This document shows, piece after piece, positions 1 to 10,879 of a DNA stretch of 64,000 nucleotides; position 1 is the first letter of the stretch, and each line of letters opens with the position of its first letter. Location: NCBI RefSeq assembly GCF_026210795.1, contig NC_089441.1, positions 4,154,001 through 4,218,000 of the forward strand, in the 5' to 3' direction. A program made the position numbers and the translations under genes. The DNA is from Rhizophagus irregularis (taxonomy: Eukaryota; Glomeromycota; Glomeromycetes; Glomerales; Glomeraceae). Under the pieces are notes generated by a model that saw only the letters and a list, made by a program, of their open reading frames with translations, searched no databases and was not told the origin of the DNA.

Positions 1-339
1 AATTTTTATTTTAAAAAAAAATTTCGTTTGATTTCTATAAATGCAGTACTTTAATTTACGCATCTTTTTTAGGATTAACAACCAGCATTTGCAATGACTT
101 TAATAAATCTTAAGAACTATCATTTAATTAGGTTGGTTTGTATCTTCAACTCCTGTATTTTCTCATGGACAACTATATGTTGCATGTTCAAGAATAACAT
201 CAAGAAAAAATTTAAATAATTAAATTTTTACTTTATTTCAAGTTTAGGTTTTAACCATTAACTGCTAATGTAGTTAACAGGTGAATCCTAGTAGTATTTA
301 ATATTTGTGACGAAATCCGATAATGTTGTGCGTAACTAC

Positions 340-830
340 TCCATTATGTTATAACGATATTGTCACGTTGGTTTATGTTAACCATCCGGGGAGAGAGAGA
401 TGCGTCTAATTTACCAGGTACGATCGTATCTTTAATTTCGCAGAAACTTGCACCATAATCCGTCGTACTTATTAATTTAACAATTGTCACAAAGTTTCGA
501 TACAATATTAGTGTCATAACAGTTAACCATCTGGAGAGAGAGATGTCTAATTTACCAGGTACTTATCTTTAATTTCGCAGAAACTTGCGTTGTATGTAAT
601 ACAGACTCTTGTCAATTCAGTATTTGGTATAATATTAGTGTCTTATGTTAACCGTCGGAGAGAGAAGTAATTTACCAGGTGCGTCGTAATCAGGAAACTT
701 ACATCAATTCAACATTTATAATATTATTGTCATACCGATATTGTCGCATTGTTTTATGTTACTAGAGAGGGATGCGCCTACATAATTTACCAAGTACGAT
801 TAAACTTCGCAATACTTATCAATTCAACAA
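340..830. repeat. degenerate tandem array, ~130-bp unit, about four copies
   Basis: Four diverged copies of one block are visible. Each begins near a GTTAACC-like start (about 379, 521, 646, 757), followed by a purine run (GAGAGAGA), then AATTTACCAGGTAC, then a CGCAGAAACTTGC-like segment. Spacing is 110-140 bp. Copies shrink and diverge to the right. No coding potential is seen. It may be the inside of an old DNA transposon, but no terminal inverted repeats were found. Confidence 0.6.
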
Positions 831-1090
831 TTGTGAATCAATAATGACGGAACGTGACTACTTCAAGCTGTAATAACAATGATATCGATACGTTGTTTTT
901 ATTTTTCATTTTGACCATCATAATTGCATATTAATAATATATACGGCATTATCAATTAATAAAAATTATTGAATGTACTAGTACCTACGGTTCACAATTT
1001 TTTCATGACCCAAAATTCTTGTCAAATATCATCTTGATACTGTGTAAATGTCGTCCTGATATCTTAATAATATTTTTAAATGAAATAATA

Positions 1091-1441
1091 TTTTTAAATG
1101 ATATCGTAACAGTACGGTTTGATAATTATATCGATACATTTTCAACATCATCGCAACATCTTCACGATAACATCACGATTTTTAAATGATATCGTAACAA
1201 TACGGTTTGATAATTATATCGATACATTTTCAACATCATCGCAACATCTTCACGATAACATCATGATTTTTAAATGATATCGTAACAATACGGTTTGATA
1301 ATTATATCGATACATTTTCAACATCATCGCAACATCTTCACGATAACATCACGATTTTTAAATGATATCATAACAATACGGTTTGATAATCATAACGATA
1401 CATTTTCAACATCATCGTAACATCTTCACGACGACATCACG
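1091..1441. repeat. 88-bp satellite, four copies
   Basis: The landmark TTTTTAAATGATATC recurs at 1091, 1179, 1267 and 1355, exactly 88 bp apart. Copies are nearly identical and rich in ATCGATA and ATATCG words. The array runs directly into the 94-bp inverted repeat, whose arms carry a diverged version of the same unit. Confidence 0.85.
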
Positions 1442-1660
1442 ATTTTTTTGAAGATATCGCGACGATATAGTTATGATAGTCTTAACGATACCTTTCCAAC
1501 ATCTTCGCGATATTAAATTACGAAATCAATATGATATCGTTCTGATATCAAAATGTTACCGATTTTAATATCGCGAAGATGTTGGAAAGGTATCGTTAAG
1601 ACTATCATAACTATATCGTCGCGATATCTTCAAAAAAATCGTGATGTCGTCGTGAAGATG
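1421..1660. repeat. perfect 94-bp inverted repeat with 52-bp spacer
   Basis: The segment 1421-1514 is matched base for base by the reverse complement of 1567-1660. The spacer 1515-1566 is AT-rich. The left arm is continuous with the 88-bp satellite, so the right arm looks like an inverted duplication of the satellite edge. A transcript would form a long hairpin. Perfect identity suggests recent origin or homogenisation. Confidence 0.85.
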
Positions 1661-1959
1661 TTGAAAATGTATCATTAAAATATTGTGGCAAATTTGAAGA
1701 TTTCAGCAAAGAAAGAGGAAAGCAACTGTGGAAATATTAGTATTTTGAACGAGCACTTAGAAATTTTCGAACGAAAATTTCAAAAATAAATTTTTATTAG
1801 TATTTTCAAAAATTCAGGAAAGAGTTGCGATGATCCTCATATTTGGTGATTATAAAGAGATGTGACTATATAAAAAATTTCTTATATTTGTATATCATAA
1901 TTCCTGCCAAAAATTAACATAATTTTAGCCAGAATTATACTTAAAACTTTATTGTATCA

Positions 1960-2762
1960 TAACTTCGCCAATATTAATCGTAGAGAGATGATCTTACCGC
2001 CATTCGATTCGTCTTGATGAGACGGTTCTAATGGTATAAAATATGTCGAAATCCAATCACTAGATTAATTTCCGAAATTAAAAAAATATTAATGGTTTTT
2101 GTGTAATAACTCTGCCAATATTAATCGTAGAGAGATGATCTTACCGCCATTCGATTCGTCTTGATGAGACGGTTCTAATGGTATAAGATACATCGAAATC
2201 CAATCACTAGATCAATTTCCGAAATTAAAAAATATTAAATGGGTTTTAAGTAATAACTCCGTCAATATTGATCACAGAGAGATGAGCTTACCACCATTCG
2301 ATTCGTCTCGATGAGGCGATTCCAACGAGCTATAAATCGTCTTTTTACAATCACTAGGTACTGAGAAATCTAGCAAAATGTTAAATGGCGCAGTAAACGT
2401 AAATCAAGAAATATTATAATGCCGATGTTCAACATTTTGTTGAATAACTCGTCAGCCAGTGATCGGAAAAGGATAAAACTACCACCATTCGATTCGTCTC
2501 AGTGAGACGATTCTAACAAGCTATGATACATCTTTGTACGATTATTAGATGCCAAGTTATTTAATATATTCTTTATATAACTGTGATTATAAACGGTTCT
2601 TTTTAATATAAGATTTTTGAGGATAGGTGTGATAGTGACTATAGATAGATTGTGACTATATAGGATAAATTTTAATAATAAAGTGTTTTGAACATTCAAC
2701 TGGTGTGACTATATAGTAGAATGTGACTATAACGGGAGTGACTATAGAGGGAGTTGACTGTA
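1960..2762. mobile_element. decayed pogo/Tigger-like element with internal 147-bp repeats
   Basis: Units start at about 1960, 2107, 2254 and 2445, each carrying TAACTC..CAATATT, then a purine run, then CCATTCGATTCGTCT and GATGAGACGRTTCYAA. The right edge (2700-2762) holds several GTGACTATA words and ends in GAGTTGACTGTA, the mirror of the TACAGTCAACTC end seen at 4629. No left terminus was found. Assignment to the pogo/Tigger group rests only on end-sequence style and a TA target, so it is an inference. Confidence 0.5.
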
Positions 2763-3212
2763 TTTCAGAGGTGGTGTAAAATTTCGAAATATTACACTAA
2801 AAACGTAATATTACAAAAGTTTATGCTTTTAAATTTGAATAATTATAGTAATTTATAAATATCTTGCTATCTACTGATCCAATCATGATGATCTATAGCT
2901 CATTGGAATTAGCTCATTAAGACGATTCGAATGGTAGTAAAATCATATCTCTACGTTTGATAGATGACTTTCTATTAATTTAAAACTTTATTGCATACTA
3001 TAAAGCGTTCTATCAACTGTAGAAATGCGATTTTACTACCATTCAAATCGTCTTGATGAGCTGATTCCAATGAGCTATAGATCGTCTTGATTGGATCAGT
3101 AGATAGTGAGATATTCTTAAATTACTATAATTATTTAAATTTAAAAGCGTAAACTTTTGTAATATTACGTTTTTAGTGTAATATTTCGAAATTTTACACC
3201 ACCTCTGAAATA
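2761..3212. mobile_element. foldback (long inverted-repeat) element, about 452 bp
   Basis: The left arm (2761 to about 2945) is complementary to the right arm (about 3028 to 3212) at roughly 90-95% identity by eye. The ends read TATTTCAGAGGTGGTG and its complement. Each arm contains a copy of the CATTCGAATCGTCTTRATGAG motif found in neighbouring elements. The left edge abuts the end of the pogo-like element. Confidence 0.75.
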
Positions 3213-4628
3213 TTACACTAAATTACGCCTAAACAAATTTCCTGATGTAAATAAACTAAAGCTTAACAATAAAAACTTCTAAGAAAAATAAGTTTATATA
3301 TAGTAAACAGTATTATATATTATAAGACTATTATAAGCGTTACCAAGTTCTTTTATTGAGTCAATGCCAGTAAATAGGAAACCAATAAAATTCCTATTTG
3401 CCCATTCACAAAAAAAAATCCATTCGCAACTTTATACGATATTTTTTCAAAAAGTTTTTATTTAATAAAATTTTATTGTAAAATGTTATCCTTTTTATTC
3501 ATATAAAATTTACCTCTTTGCGTTAAGTATTACAAAAGTTTATATTATACAAAAAATTTGTGTTTCGATTAGCCATACTGATCATATAAAATTATCACAT
3601 AGTACGCTATATCTTTAATAATTACGATAATAACGTAAATAAATTTACACGCACTTCTTCTACTTAACTAGCTTAAAATGTCTACTTACCTTACCTCTAA
3701 TATTATTGTACTTAATCAAAATAGTACTAAATATACTTATACAATTATTAAAGAAAGATATTATCCTCAAAATGATATACTTTATTACACTTCTGCTTGT
3801 TCATGTAATAACACACAGTTTAAGATTCTAAACGACTATTTAATACAAACAAATTGGGGCAGAAGTTCTTCTAAACATATAATACAATGCGAAATTATTT
3901 ATATAGAGAAAATACCAGTTTTTAAAATTTTATTTGGAGAAAATTTTCAAGCAAGTGTAGAATCCATACATTTAGCAATAAAGGCAGCAAATGCTTATTT
4001 ACAAGTTGTATTAAATTAAATATATTGATGCTATTTTATATTTAAATTAATGTTAACTTTTAAATAGATAAAGAAACCTAATACTCAAGCTTGTCTTTCT
4101 GGGATACATGTATTTTGTTTTAATAGTCAGAAGCTAGAAAGAGAGCGTGAAAGAAAATGTAAATCTTATATGCTTAAACCTTTTGATAAGTTGAGCAATT
4201 CTATAAAAACTAAAAGAGTATATATATTTAATGAACAATTGGCAGTTAACTTCACAAATACAGCAGCTAAATATTTTTATTCTGATGATTGTCCAATACT
4301 TCAAAAAATTTGCTTTACCGTTCAAGACAAAAACTTTTAAGCTAATTTTGAAAATCAAAATAAAGAAAAAGAAAATTAACGAAATGAGGTATTTACTAAA
4401 GTAATAGATCAGGGACCTATTGCACAAGATTCATATCGAAACTTAGCTGCATTATAGCCTGAATTACCATGTGAAACTACTATCTACAAAACAAAAAAAA
4501 AATTAATGAGGAAATGAATAATACAATTCCTATATCAATTTTAAATATATCAAACCAACCATCTCCTACTCCAATTAATGAAAATCCAGATATTAATGAT
4601 CCAGAAATCGTAGAGAAAGTTTTGAAGT

Positions 4629-5051
4629 ATACAGTCAACTCTGAATATAATAAACCTTCCGTTCCAGGAGGTTTAGTTCAGTATATAGTGAATTCGTTAT
4701 ATAATATACCGAACTAGTTTTCTTTATAGGTAATTTAGGCCAAATTTGTAATGCTGGCCAAAATTATAATTTCTTTTAACATAAATTTTCAAAAAAATTA
4801 CTAGTAATTCTGGCCAGCACTATCTGGATTACTATATAATCATATGACTGTTCGTTATAGAAAGTATAAAGTTATTATATAGCTGATATATAGGGGCTGG
4901 TTAAGTTTAGTTCAGATGCGTTATATAGTGTTTTATTATAAAAGTTCGTTATATCCAGTGAAATTATTTATAAAAAATCAGTTCTGGAAATTATGATTCA
5001 GTATAACGAAGTTTCAGTACAAACAAGTTCATTATAACCAAAGTCGACTGT
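4629..5051. mobile_element. pogo/Tigger-like MITE inside the decayed gene
   Basis: The left end TACAGTCAACTCTGAATATA matches the reverse complement of the right end, TACAGTCGACTTTGGTTATA. Both outer dinucleotides are TA, as expected for a TA target. The ~420-bp interior has no reading frame. It splits the surrounding decayed coding region between 4628 and 5052. Confidence 0.7.
4728..4845. mobile_element. small MITE-like insertion nested in the Tigger-like MITE
   Basis: Imperfect inverted ends are seen around GTAATGCTGGCCAAAATTAT on the left and the complement of GTGCTGGCCAGAATTACTAG on the right. Similar GGCCAGAATTA/GCTGG words occur near 56942-57033 and 38830. Its position inside the larger MITE gives the order of insertion. 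Boundaries are uncertain by several bases. Confidence 0.45.
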
Positions 5052-7404
5052 ATTGGTAAAGCTGAATATCGCAAAATTACAGATATTTTACTTTTTATAC
5101 TTCCAGATCTTATAAATCGACGTGTTATTAATTCTGATAATCCAATTATTAATTTACAAATATCTGATGATGGGAGAAACGTAGGACATAAAGTTAAACA
5201 TGTGATTATTACATGTGTAATATTAAATGATATTGTGAACCTGCATAAATCTGATTATCATTATACAATTATTTTATATTCAGAAACTGAAAATTATGAA
5301 TTACTACAAAGAATGATAGAACTAATATCTAATGAATTAAATGATTTGGTATTGAATGGATTAAGAGATTCAAATGATACAATATGGACAATCAATCCAT
5401 ATTTTAGTAGTGATTGGAAATTTATGGAATTGTACTTGGTTTTAATGCTTTCAATTCAAAACATTTTTGCCCTTGGTGCTTTTGTACAAAAGAGAATATT
5501 GGAAATAAATACAAAGTTTGTGTTATTGAAAAAACTATGGATCAAATTAAGTTAAAACTACCACCAGGACATATTAAATCTTTTTTACTTCAAATGATTC
5601 CTTTAAGTCACTATGTTCCGTACGAGTTACACATAATGTTGCAAATTTGGGATAGGTTATGGGATTTAGTACTACAAGAACTCAAAATACAAAATCAATT
5701 TAATAATTTAGCAAGAGCAAAAATTCTTGCCAAAATGCGTAGAATTTTAATTTCATTCAATTTTTGGTAGAAACAGAAAACGCAAAATTGGTCTTATACA
5801 TCTCTAATGGAAGGAGATAAGGAAAAAGCTTTAATTTTTGAGTTGTTTTTACTAAAGAATATGCATTTTTAATCAACCAATTATGAAGAAATTTTTATGA
5901 ACTTTATAATGATATGAAATCTCAAAATATTAATCCAAGTCACTTTGCAAACCAGGCAAAGTAATGGTTAGATTTGTTTTTTACTTTCTTTTAAGATAAG
6001 CCCAATACTATTACTTTCAAAATAGGTTTATATTGTCCAAAAGATGTAATACCTTACATGCATGTTTTAGTTTACCATTTACCTGAATTTATGGAATAAC
6101 ATCAGAAATTTGAATTAAATGCTTTTTCATGTGCTCCTATTGAAAAAAAAAAATCACGATCAAGTTTCTGTATTTTTTCAAAAAACAATAAAAGATGGTG
6201 GAAAGGGTATAGAAAGAAAATCAGCTATTTTTGAGATTTTACATTATCAGTGAAAATAGATTGTTGTATTTTGCTCAAAAAGGTACTATAGATAAATACT
6301 CTAAACCACAATATATTCACATTAAAAAATTAATTCGTGATCCAGATGTCGATCAGTGAAAATCCGTAGATAATCAATATACATTTGGGGATAATTGAGC
6401 TTATACAATATAGCGCGTTTCAGAATCTTTCACTTCTCTGTTATATTTCTCAACTTTATGCCTAAACATAAGGAATACGCAGTTACACTTATTTCTCCAG
6501 GTCTAATAGTGGACACTTTACATTATGGACCTTCTTGTTATAGTTGGTGGATTTCTAGACCTTCTGAAAAACGTGAAAATCTGATATTTCTCCACCCTAT
6601 TAGATTAAATATGAAAACTCTGGTTACTTTAAAAGGCCAAGATTTTATTATTGAGGTTGTTAAAATCTTTTCAAATTATGGTCAAATACCTGGATATATT
6701 TGCAAATGTGATGGTATTCAGGGTGAACTTTGTGAATCACTTACTGCTGCAGTTAATAGCGTATACAAAAAAATTTTTCACACAAATGCCAAATATTCAG
6801 GACCTGCAGTAATGGGTTTGATATACCAGTTATTTCTGAAGTACTGCTAAAAGATTTACCATTTCGTGCTTTTATATTTTCTTTAGGAAAATTAAATATA
6901 TGGGTATTGGGAATTGGAAAATCTAATAAAAATGAATGGAATTTTGCTGGAACAGGATATAAAACTTCTTTTATATATATATATCAAAAACAAAGATGCG
7001 TTTTTGTCCAGGAATTAGAAGATGATTGTCAGGTTACTGATTGATGATAGTATTTGGCAAAAATGCCAATCAGTCACTAATTGGTTGCCTGATTTTTCAC
7101 TTTTCGACTTGTGGAGATTAAAGCTAAATATTTAAGGATATATGAATACTTTGCAGTAAAAAAGGATGAAACTACTAAAAAAATTCAAATTTTCTTTTAT
7201 ATATCAAAAATATTCTAAATATTATAATTTGTTCAGATTTTATATTAACTCATTTTTTATTTGTTTTAGTAATTTCGTCTCTTTTTACTGCAAAGTGCCT
7301 ATGTGTTAAATCAACTTTATGCTGTAATAATTGGTCATGACACATCATAATTCTTTTAATTCAATTTAGATGAATATTCAGATAAGCTTTTGCACTGTAA
7401 TAAT

Positions 7405-7648
7405 TAAGGTTGCTTGTCTAAACCTCTTTAAAATCTTACGATTAGTTTCATCAAAATTTTACTATAGATTTATTATAGTTTTGGCAGAGTTTTGGCAGTT
7501 TCAGCATTTATAATAAGTTTTGGCAGTTTCACCTTTCTCCAAAGTTTCGCCAGTTTTTTAATATAACTTTAATATAGTTTCAGCAAAATTTCACTTTTCG
7601 TCAAAACGCCATCTTGCCTAAACCCCTAGGTTTTGGCAAGCAACCTTA
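7405..7648. mobile_element. MITE with TAAGGTTGCTTG ends
   Basis: Ends TAAGGTTGCTTG (7405-7416) and CAAGCAACCTTA (7637-7648) are perfect complements, with TA at both borders. The interior has repeated GTTTYGGCAG and TTTATAATA words. Related copies lie at 45242-45664 (interrupted) and 58159-58365 (decayed). Non-coding. Confidence 0.8.
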
Positions 7649-7789
7649 GTAATGATTGGTAAATTTAAATATGATACATTGATACATAACCTATCATATT
7701 TTTTTTATTATACACAATTAAATCAAAAATTATTTAGAAAGAGAAAATTTAATAATTCATTTATATTAACTGAAAGACTGATTTCATTT

Positions 7790-9590
7790 TAGTAGTAGGC
7801 TAGTTTTTCCAATATATGAACAAGAAATATTCAATACAGTAAATATTAAAATTCATGAAGAAAAATCATTTGTAATTAGTGTTCTGAATGGGTCAGATCA
7901 ATTCAGGTGATCCGACCCGTTAACCTGTTTAACCTGACATAATATTTCTGGTCAGATGGATCAAATATGTAAAAAAAACTCTGAAAACGTTTTTTTATTG
8001 TATTATTAAGAAAAAATATTTTGGCATTTTTTCATATAAAATTATTAGAAAAAAAATGCTGAAACGTTTTTTTTTGTATTAATTATTATAGAAAAAACGT
8101 TTTGGCATTTTTCATATAAAATTATTAAAAAAAAATGCGAACCGTTTTTTTGCATTATTATTAAAAAAAATTTTTTAGCATTTTTTCATATAAAATTATT
8201 AGAAAAAAAATGCTGAAACGTTTTTTATTGCATTACTATTAAAAAATCGTTTTGGCATTTTTTCATACAATAATATTAGAAAAAAAACGCTGAAACATTT
8301 TTTTTGTATTAATTATTATAGAAAGAACGTTTCAGCGTTTTTTCATATAAAATTATTAAAAAAAAATGTAAAATGTTTTTTATTTGCATTATTATTAAGA
8401 AAAAACGTTTCAGCGTTTTTTTATATAAAATTTAAAAAAAAAATGCAAACCGTTTTTTTTATATTAATTATTAAGAAAAAACGTTTTGGTAAATTATATT
8501 AAAAAAAAAATGCTGAAAATATTTTTTTTGTATTAGTTGTTAAGAAAAAACATTTTGGCATTTTTTCATATAATAATATCAAAAAAAATGTCAAACCATT
8601 TTTTTTTTGTATTAATTATTAAGAAAAAATGTTTCAGCATTTTTTTATATTATTAAAAAAATGCTAAAACATTACTTTTTTAACAGAAAAATGTCAAGTT
8701 TGGCATTTTTTTATTTTTTTTTAACTAAAAAATGTCAGATTTAACATTTTTCATTAAAAAAAACTTTTCTTTAACTAAAAATGTTGGGTTTGATGTTTTC
8801 AATTAAAAAACCAGGTTTTTTTTTATTTTTTAGTCATTTTTGATACATGGGTCAAACAGGTCAAATGGGTCAAATCAGGTAAGATGGGTTACCTGACCCA
8901 ATCTGACCTGATTTTTTTTGTCAGATCAGGTAAGACAGATTACCCGATCTAACCTGACCCGTTCAGAACACTATTTGTAATATATAGTCCATATCAAAGT
9001 AGAAAAAACGTCTTTCCTAATTGCATTTGAAAGATACTATGTGATCATCACTTAAATGTTATGCATTTGACATGATAAATATAAAAGGATATATACTTCA
9101 GTATAAAGCACGAGCTAAATTTTTCCATTATTTGTTACGTTATCTTTTTAAAGAAACTGTTGGCAAATTATATTTTAACAAATATTTGAATGAACTTAAA
9201 GATCATTTGTATTTTCTAGTAGATCAATTCCAATATATATTTGAATCTAAGGATTTTTACAATGCATCAAGTGATTTCTTCAGGTTAGTTACTCTATTTC
9301 AAAAATATAACTTATATTTATATAAGTATCTTTAAAATCGTAGATTTGTTGAATAATAATAATCCATTAGGTTTTTCTTATAACAAAACCACTTTCATCC
9401 CAATGCCATTCTTTACAACTGAAGAGTTGAATAAACTCTTCTATTTATACAGTAAATTTTTTAACGAAATCATTCAGATCGATATACAGTTAATCATTAT
9501 GCACAAATTCTTTAAATATCCAGCATTCTTTATAATCTTATTAAAGTTCTATTATGATTATCAGATGAATTCACCAATTAAATAAAACTA
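7790..9590 (+). pseudogene. decayed P-loop NTPase-like gene, split by a hAT element
   Basis: Removing the hAT insertion and one target copy joins two pieces into the reading IHEEKSFVIYSPYQSRKN, a beta strand followed by a degraded Walker A (the consensus would be G-P/S-x-x-x-G-K-S/T; here the key glycine is replaced by serine-arginine). Downstream fragments continue as 9072-9335 (helical, F/Y/K-rich) and 9346-9585 (FFTTEELNKLF...KFFKYPAFFIILLKFY). Stops and shifts separate the fragments, so it is a pseudogene. The link to the repeated P-loop ATPases of glomeromycete genomes is a family-level impression, not shown by alignment. Confidence 0.5.
7877..8973. mobile_element. non-autonomous hAT element (about 1.1 kb) with 8-bp target duplication
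   Basis: Terminal inverted repeats read TAGTGTTCTGAATGGGTCAG on the left, and TAGTGTTCTGAACGGGTCAG when the right end is reverse complemented. The target sequence TTTGTAAT is duplicated exactly at 7869-7876 and 8974-8981. An 8-bp duplication and ends fitting YARNG are hAT hallmarks. Subterminal regions repeat GGTCA, ACCTGA and TGACCC words. The centre is about ten copies of a 60-80-bp poly-A/T repeat carrying ACGTTTTGGCATTTTTTCAT-like text. No transposase frame is present, so mobilisation would need a partner element. Confidence 0.9.
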
Positions 9591-9629
9591 TTTATTAAAA
9601 TTTGAAAAGTTATTTAAATAAATAGAATA

Positions 9630-10735
9630 CATATTAAAATTATAAGGGTATTGCAAAAGATGAAATTAACAGATCTAGCATATATTCATAATCTTATAGC
9701 AATCAAAAATGAATCTTAAAAAGTAGATCTATCAAATTTCAATAAGATTGACAAATATCTACGTATTTTTGTATTATTAACAAAAGATAGGTCATCATCT
9801 TCTAAGAATAAATGGAATACTCAATAAATTTTTAAAAAGAGTAGTACAACTAAAACATTATAATAGCAAAAGATAAAGAAGTCTAAGTTTATATTAGAAA
9901 AACTATATTGACTATTATGATCAGATATATGTCAGGAAATATAACCAATATTTGCAAAATAGTTATTTATGATATTCCCTTTACCATATCACAACTTACA
10001 AACTTAAGGAAATAGGGGTTAAGTAATTGCATTTAAAATCAAAATATAAATAAAGTATTTAACTGTAACTATGTTTATTAACTTCAATAAGTGAGCTTTA
10101 TTGAATTAGAATAATGGAGTCTAAATTGCTCTATTTGAAAGAATGTTTGTATGATAGTTCCCTGCATCTTGAACTTTGAAGTAGTGTAAAGAACGTGAGA
10201 GATTTCAAGCTGTTGTAATAAATATATCTAAATCTGTTATTAACAATGTTGTTTACAATATAGAGAGTCTTATCCAATTCATGCTATTATAACTAGATGA
10301 TGCTTTAACTTTTAAAATCATTCAAGATTATAGGCAAAAAAAGTTAATTATGTATTTCAATATCTGGGCAAGTTTGGATAAAGCACTCAATATGAAATTT
10401 AACTTTGAAGAATTTAAAAGTATTTGGATTAAATACTTTTTGCCTACCTTGAATTAGCCTAAAAATAGATCATCAAAAAAGACAGATTTTACTTAGAAGC
10501 AAAATCAAAACAAGAATCTGAAAGTTACATAGAAGGATGATGGTAAACAGAATAAGAAGGAGATGTCTTTTTAAAACAAGAAGCAATCTACTTTGACTAA
10601 CAAAAGTTTTGATAGCAAAGATAAACTAATTATTTTAGCTGAAATTTGGACTTTGCTAAGATCACTGGCCAACTGACAGGATAATTGAATCAAATATAGT
10701 ATTTTGAGATGATTAGAAATACTCATTATCACGTA
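9630..10735 (+). pseudogene. decayed LINE-ORF1-like coding region, copy 1
   Basis: This stretch aligns by eye with 46130-47530 over most of its length; shared landmarks are AAGTCTAA near 9880, AACAATGTTGTTTA near 10241, and ATCACTGGCCAACTGA near 10661. The frame is broken by stops mostly where glutamine, arginine or tryptophan codons are expected. The predicted protein is basic and rich in K, N, Q near its end (RSKIKTRI, KKQST), like nucleic-acid-binding ORF1 proteins of non-LTR retroelements. No reverse transcriptase was found beside it. The LINE label is an inference. Confidence 0.5.
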
Positions 10736-10879
10736 TATAAATTTATCAGTAATTTACTATCGATGATTTATGCGTGTACAACTAGTTACTATGCAATTTA
10801 TTTAGTTACTATGCAATTATTATTTATTACTAGATATCATTATTTTTATTTATATTAATAACTAGTTTATTTATTAAAA

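Larger units (their letters stand above)
3678..7060 (+). pseudogene. decayed coding region of an unidentified repeated gene or transposon
   Basis: Protein-like segments appear in order but in shifting frames: a 113-aa opening frame (3678-4019), a charged stretch near 4130-4370, a block at about 5060-5770 containing a CPWC-type cysteine pair (FCPWCFCTKENIG) and a PYELHIML segment, and a block at 6395-6850 with a CKCDG motif. In-frame stops and frameshifts occur throughout. I do not recognise the family. The CPWC..H arrangement suggests a metal-binding or transposase-like protein, but this is not shown. The region is interrupted by a MITE (4629-5051), which supports it being dead for some time. 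Confidence 0.55.

Noticed and set aside
1091-1441. CRISPR-like array
   Set aside because: Units are contiguous 88-bp tandem repeats without unique spacers, in a eukaryotic setting.
2499-2699. 66-codon minus-strand open frame
   Set aside because: It lies inside repeat units and pogo-like subterminal repeats; no motif.
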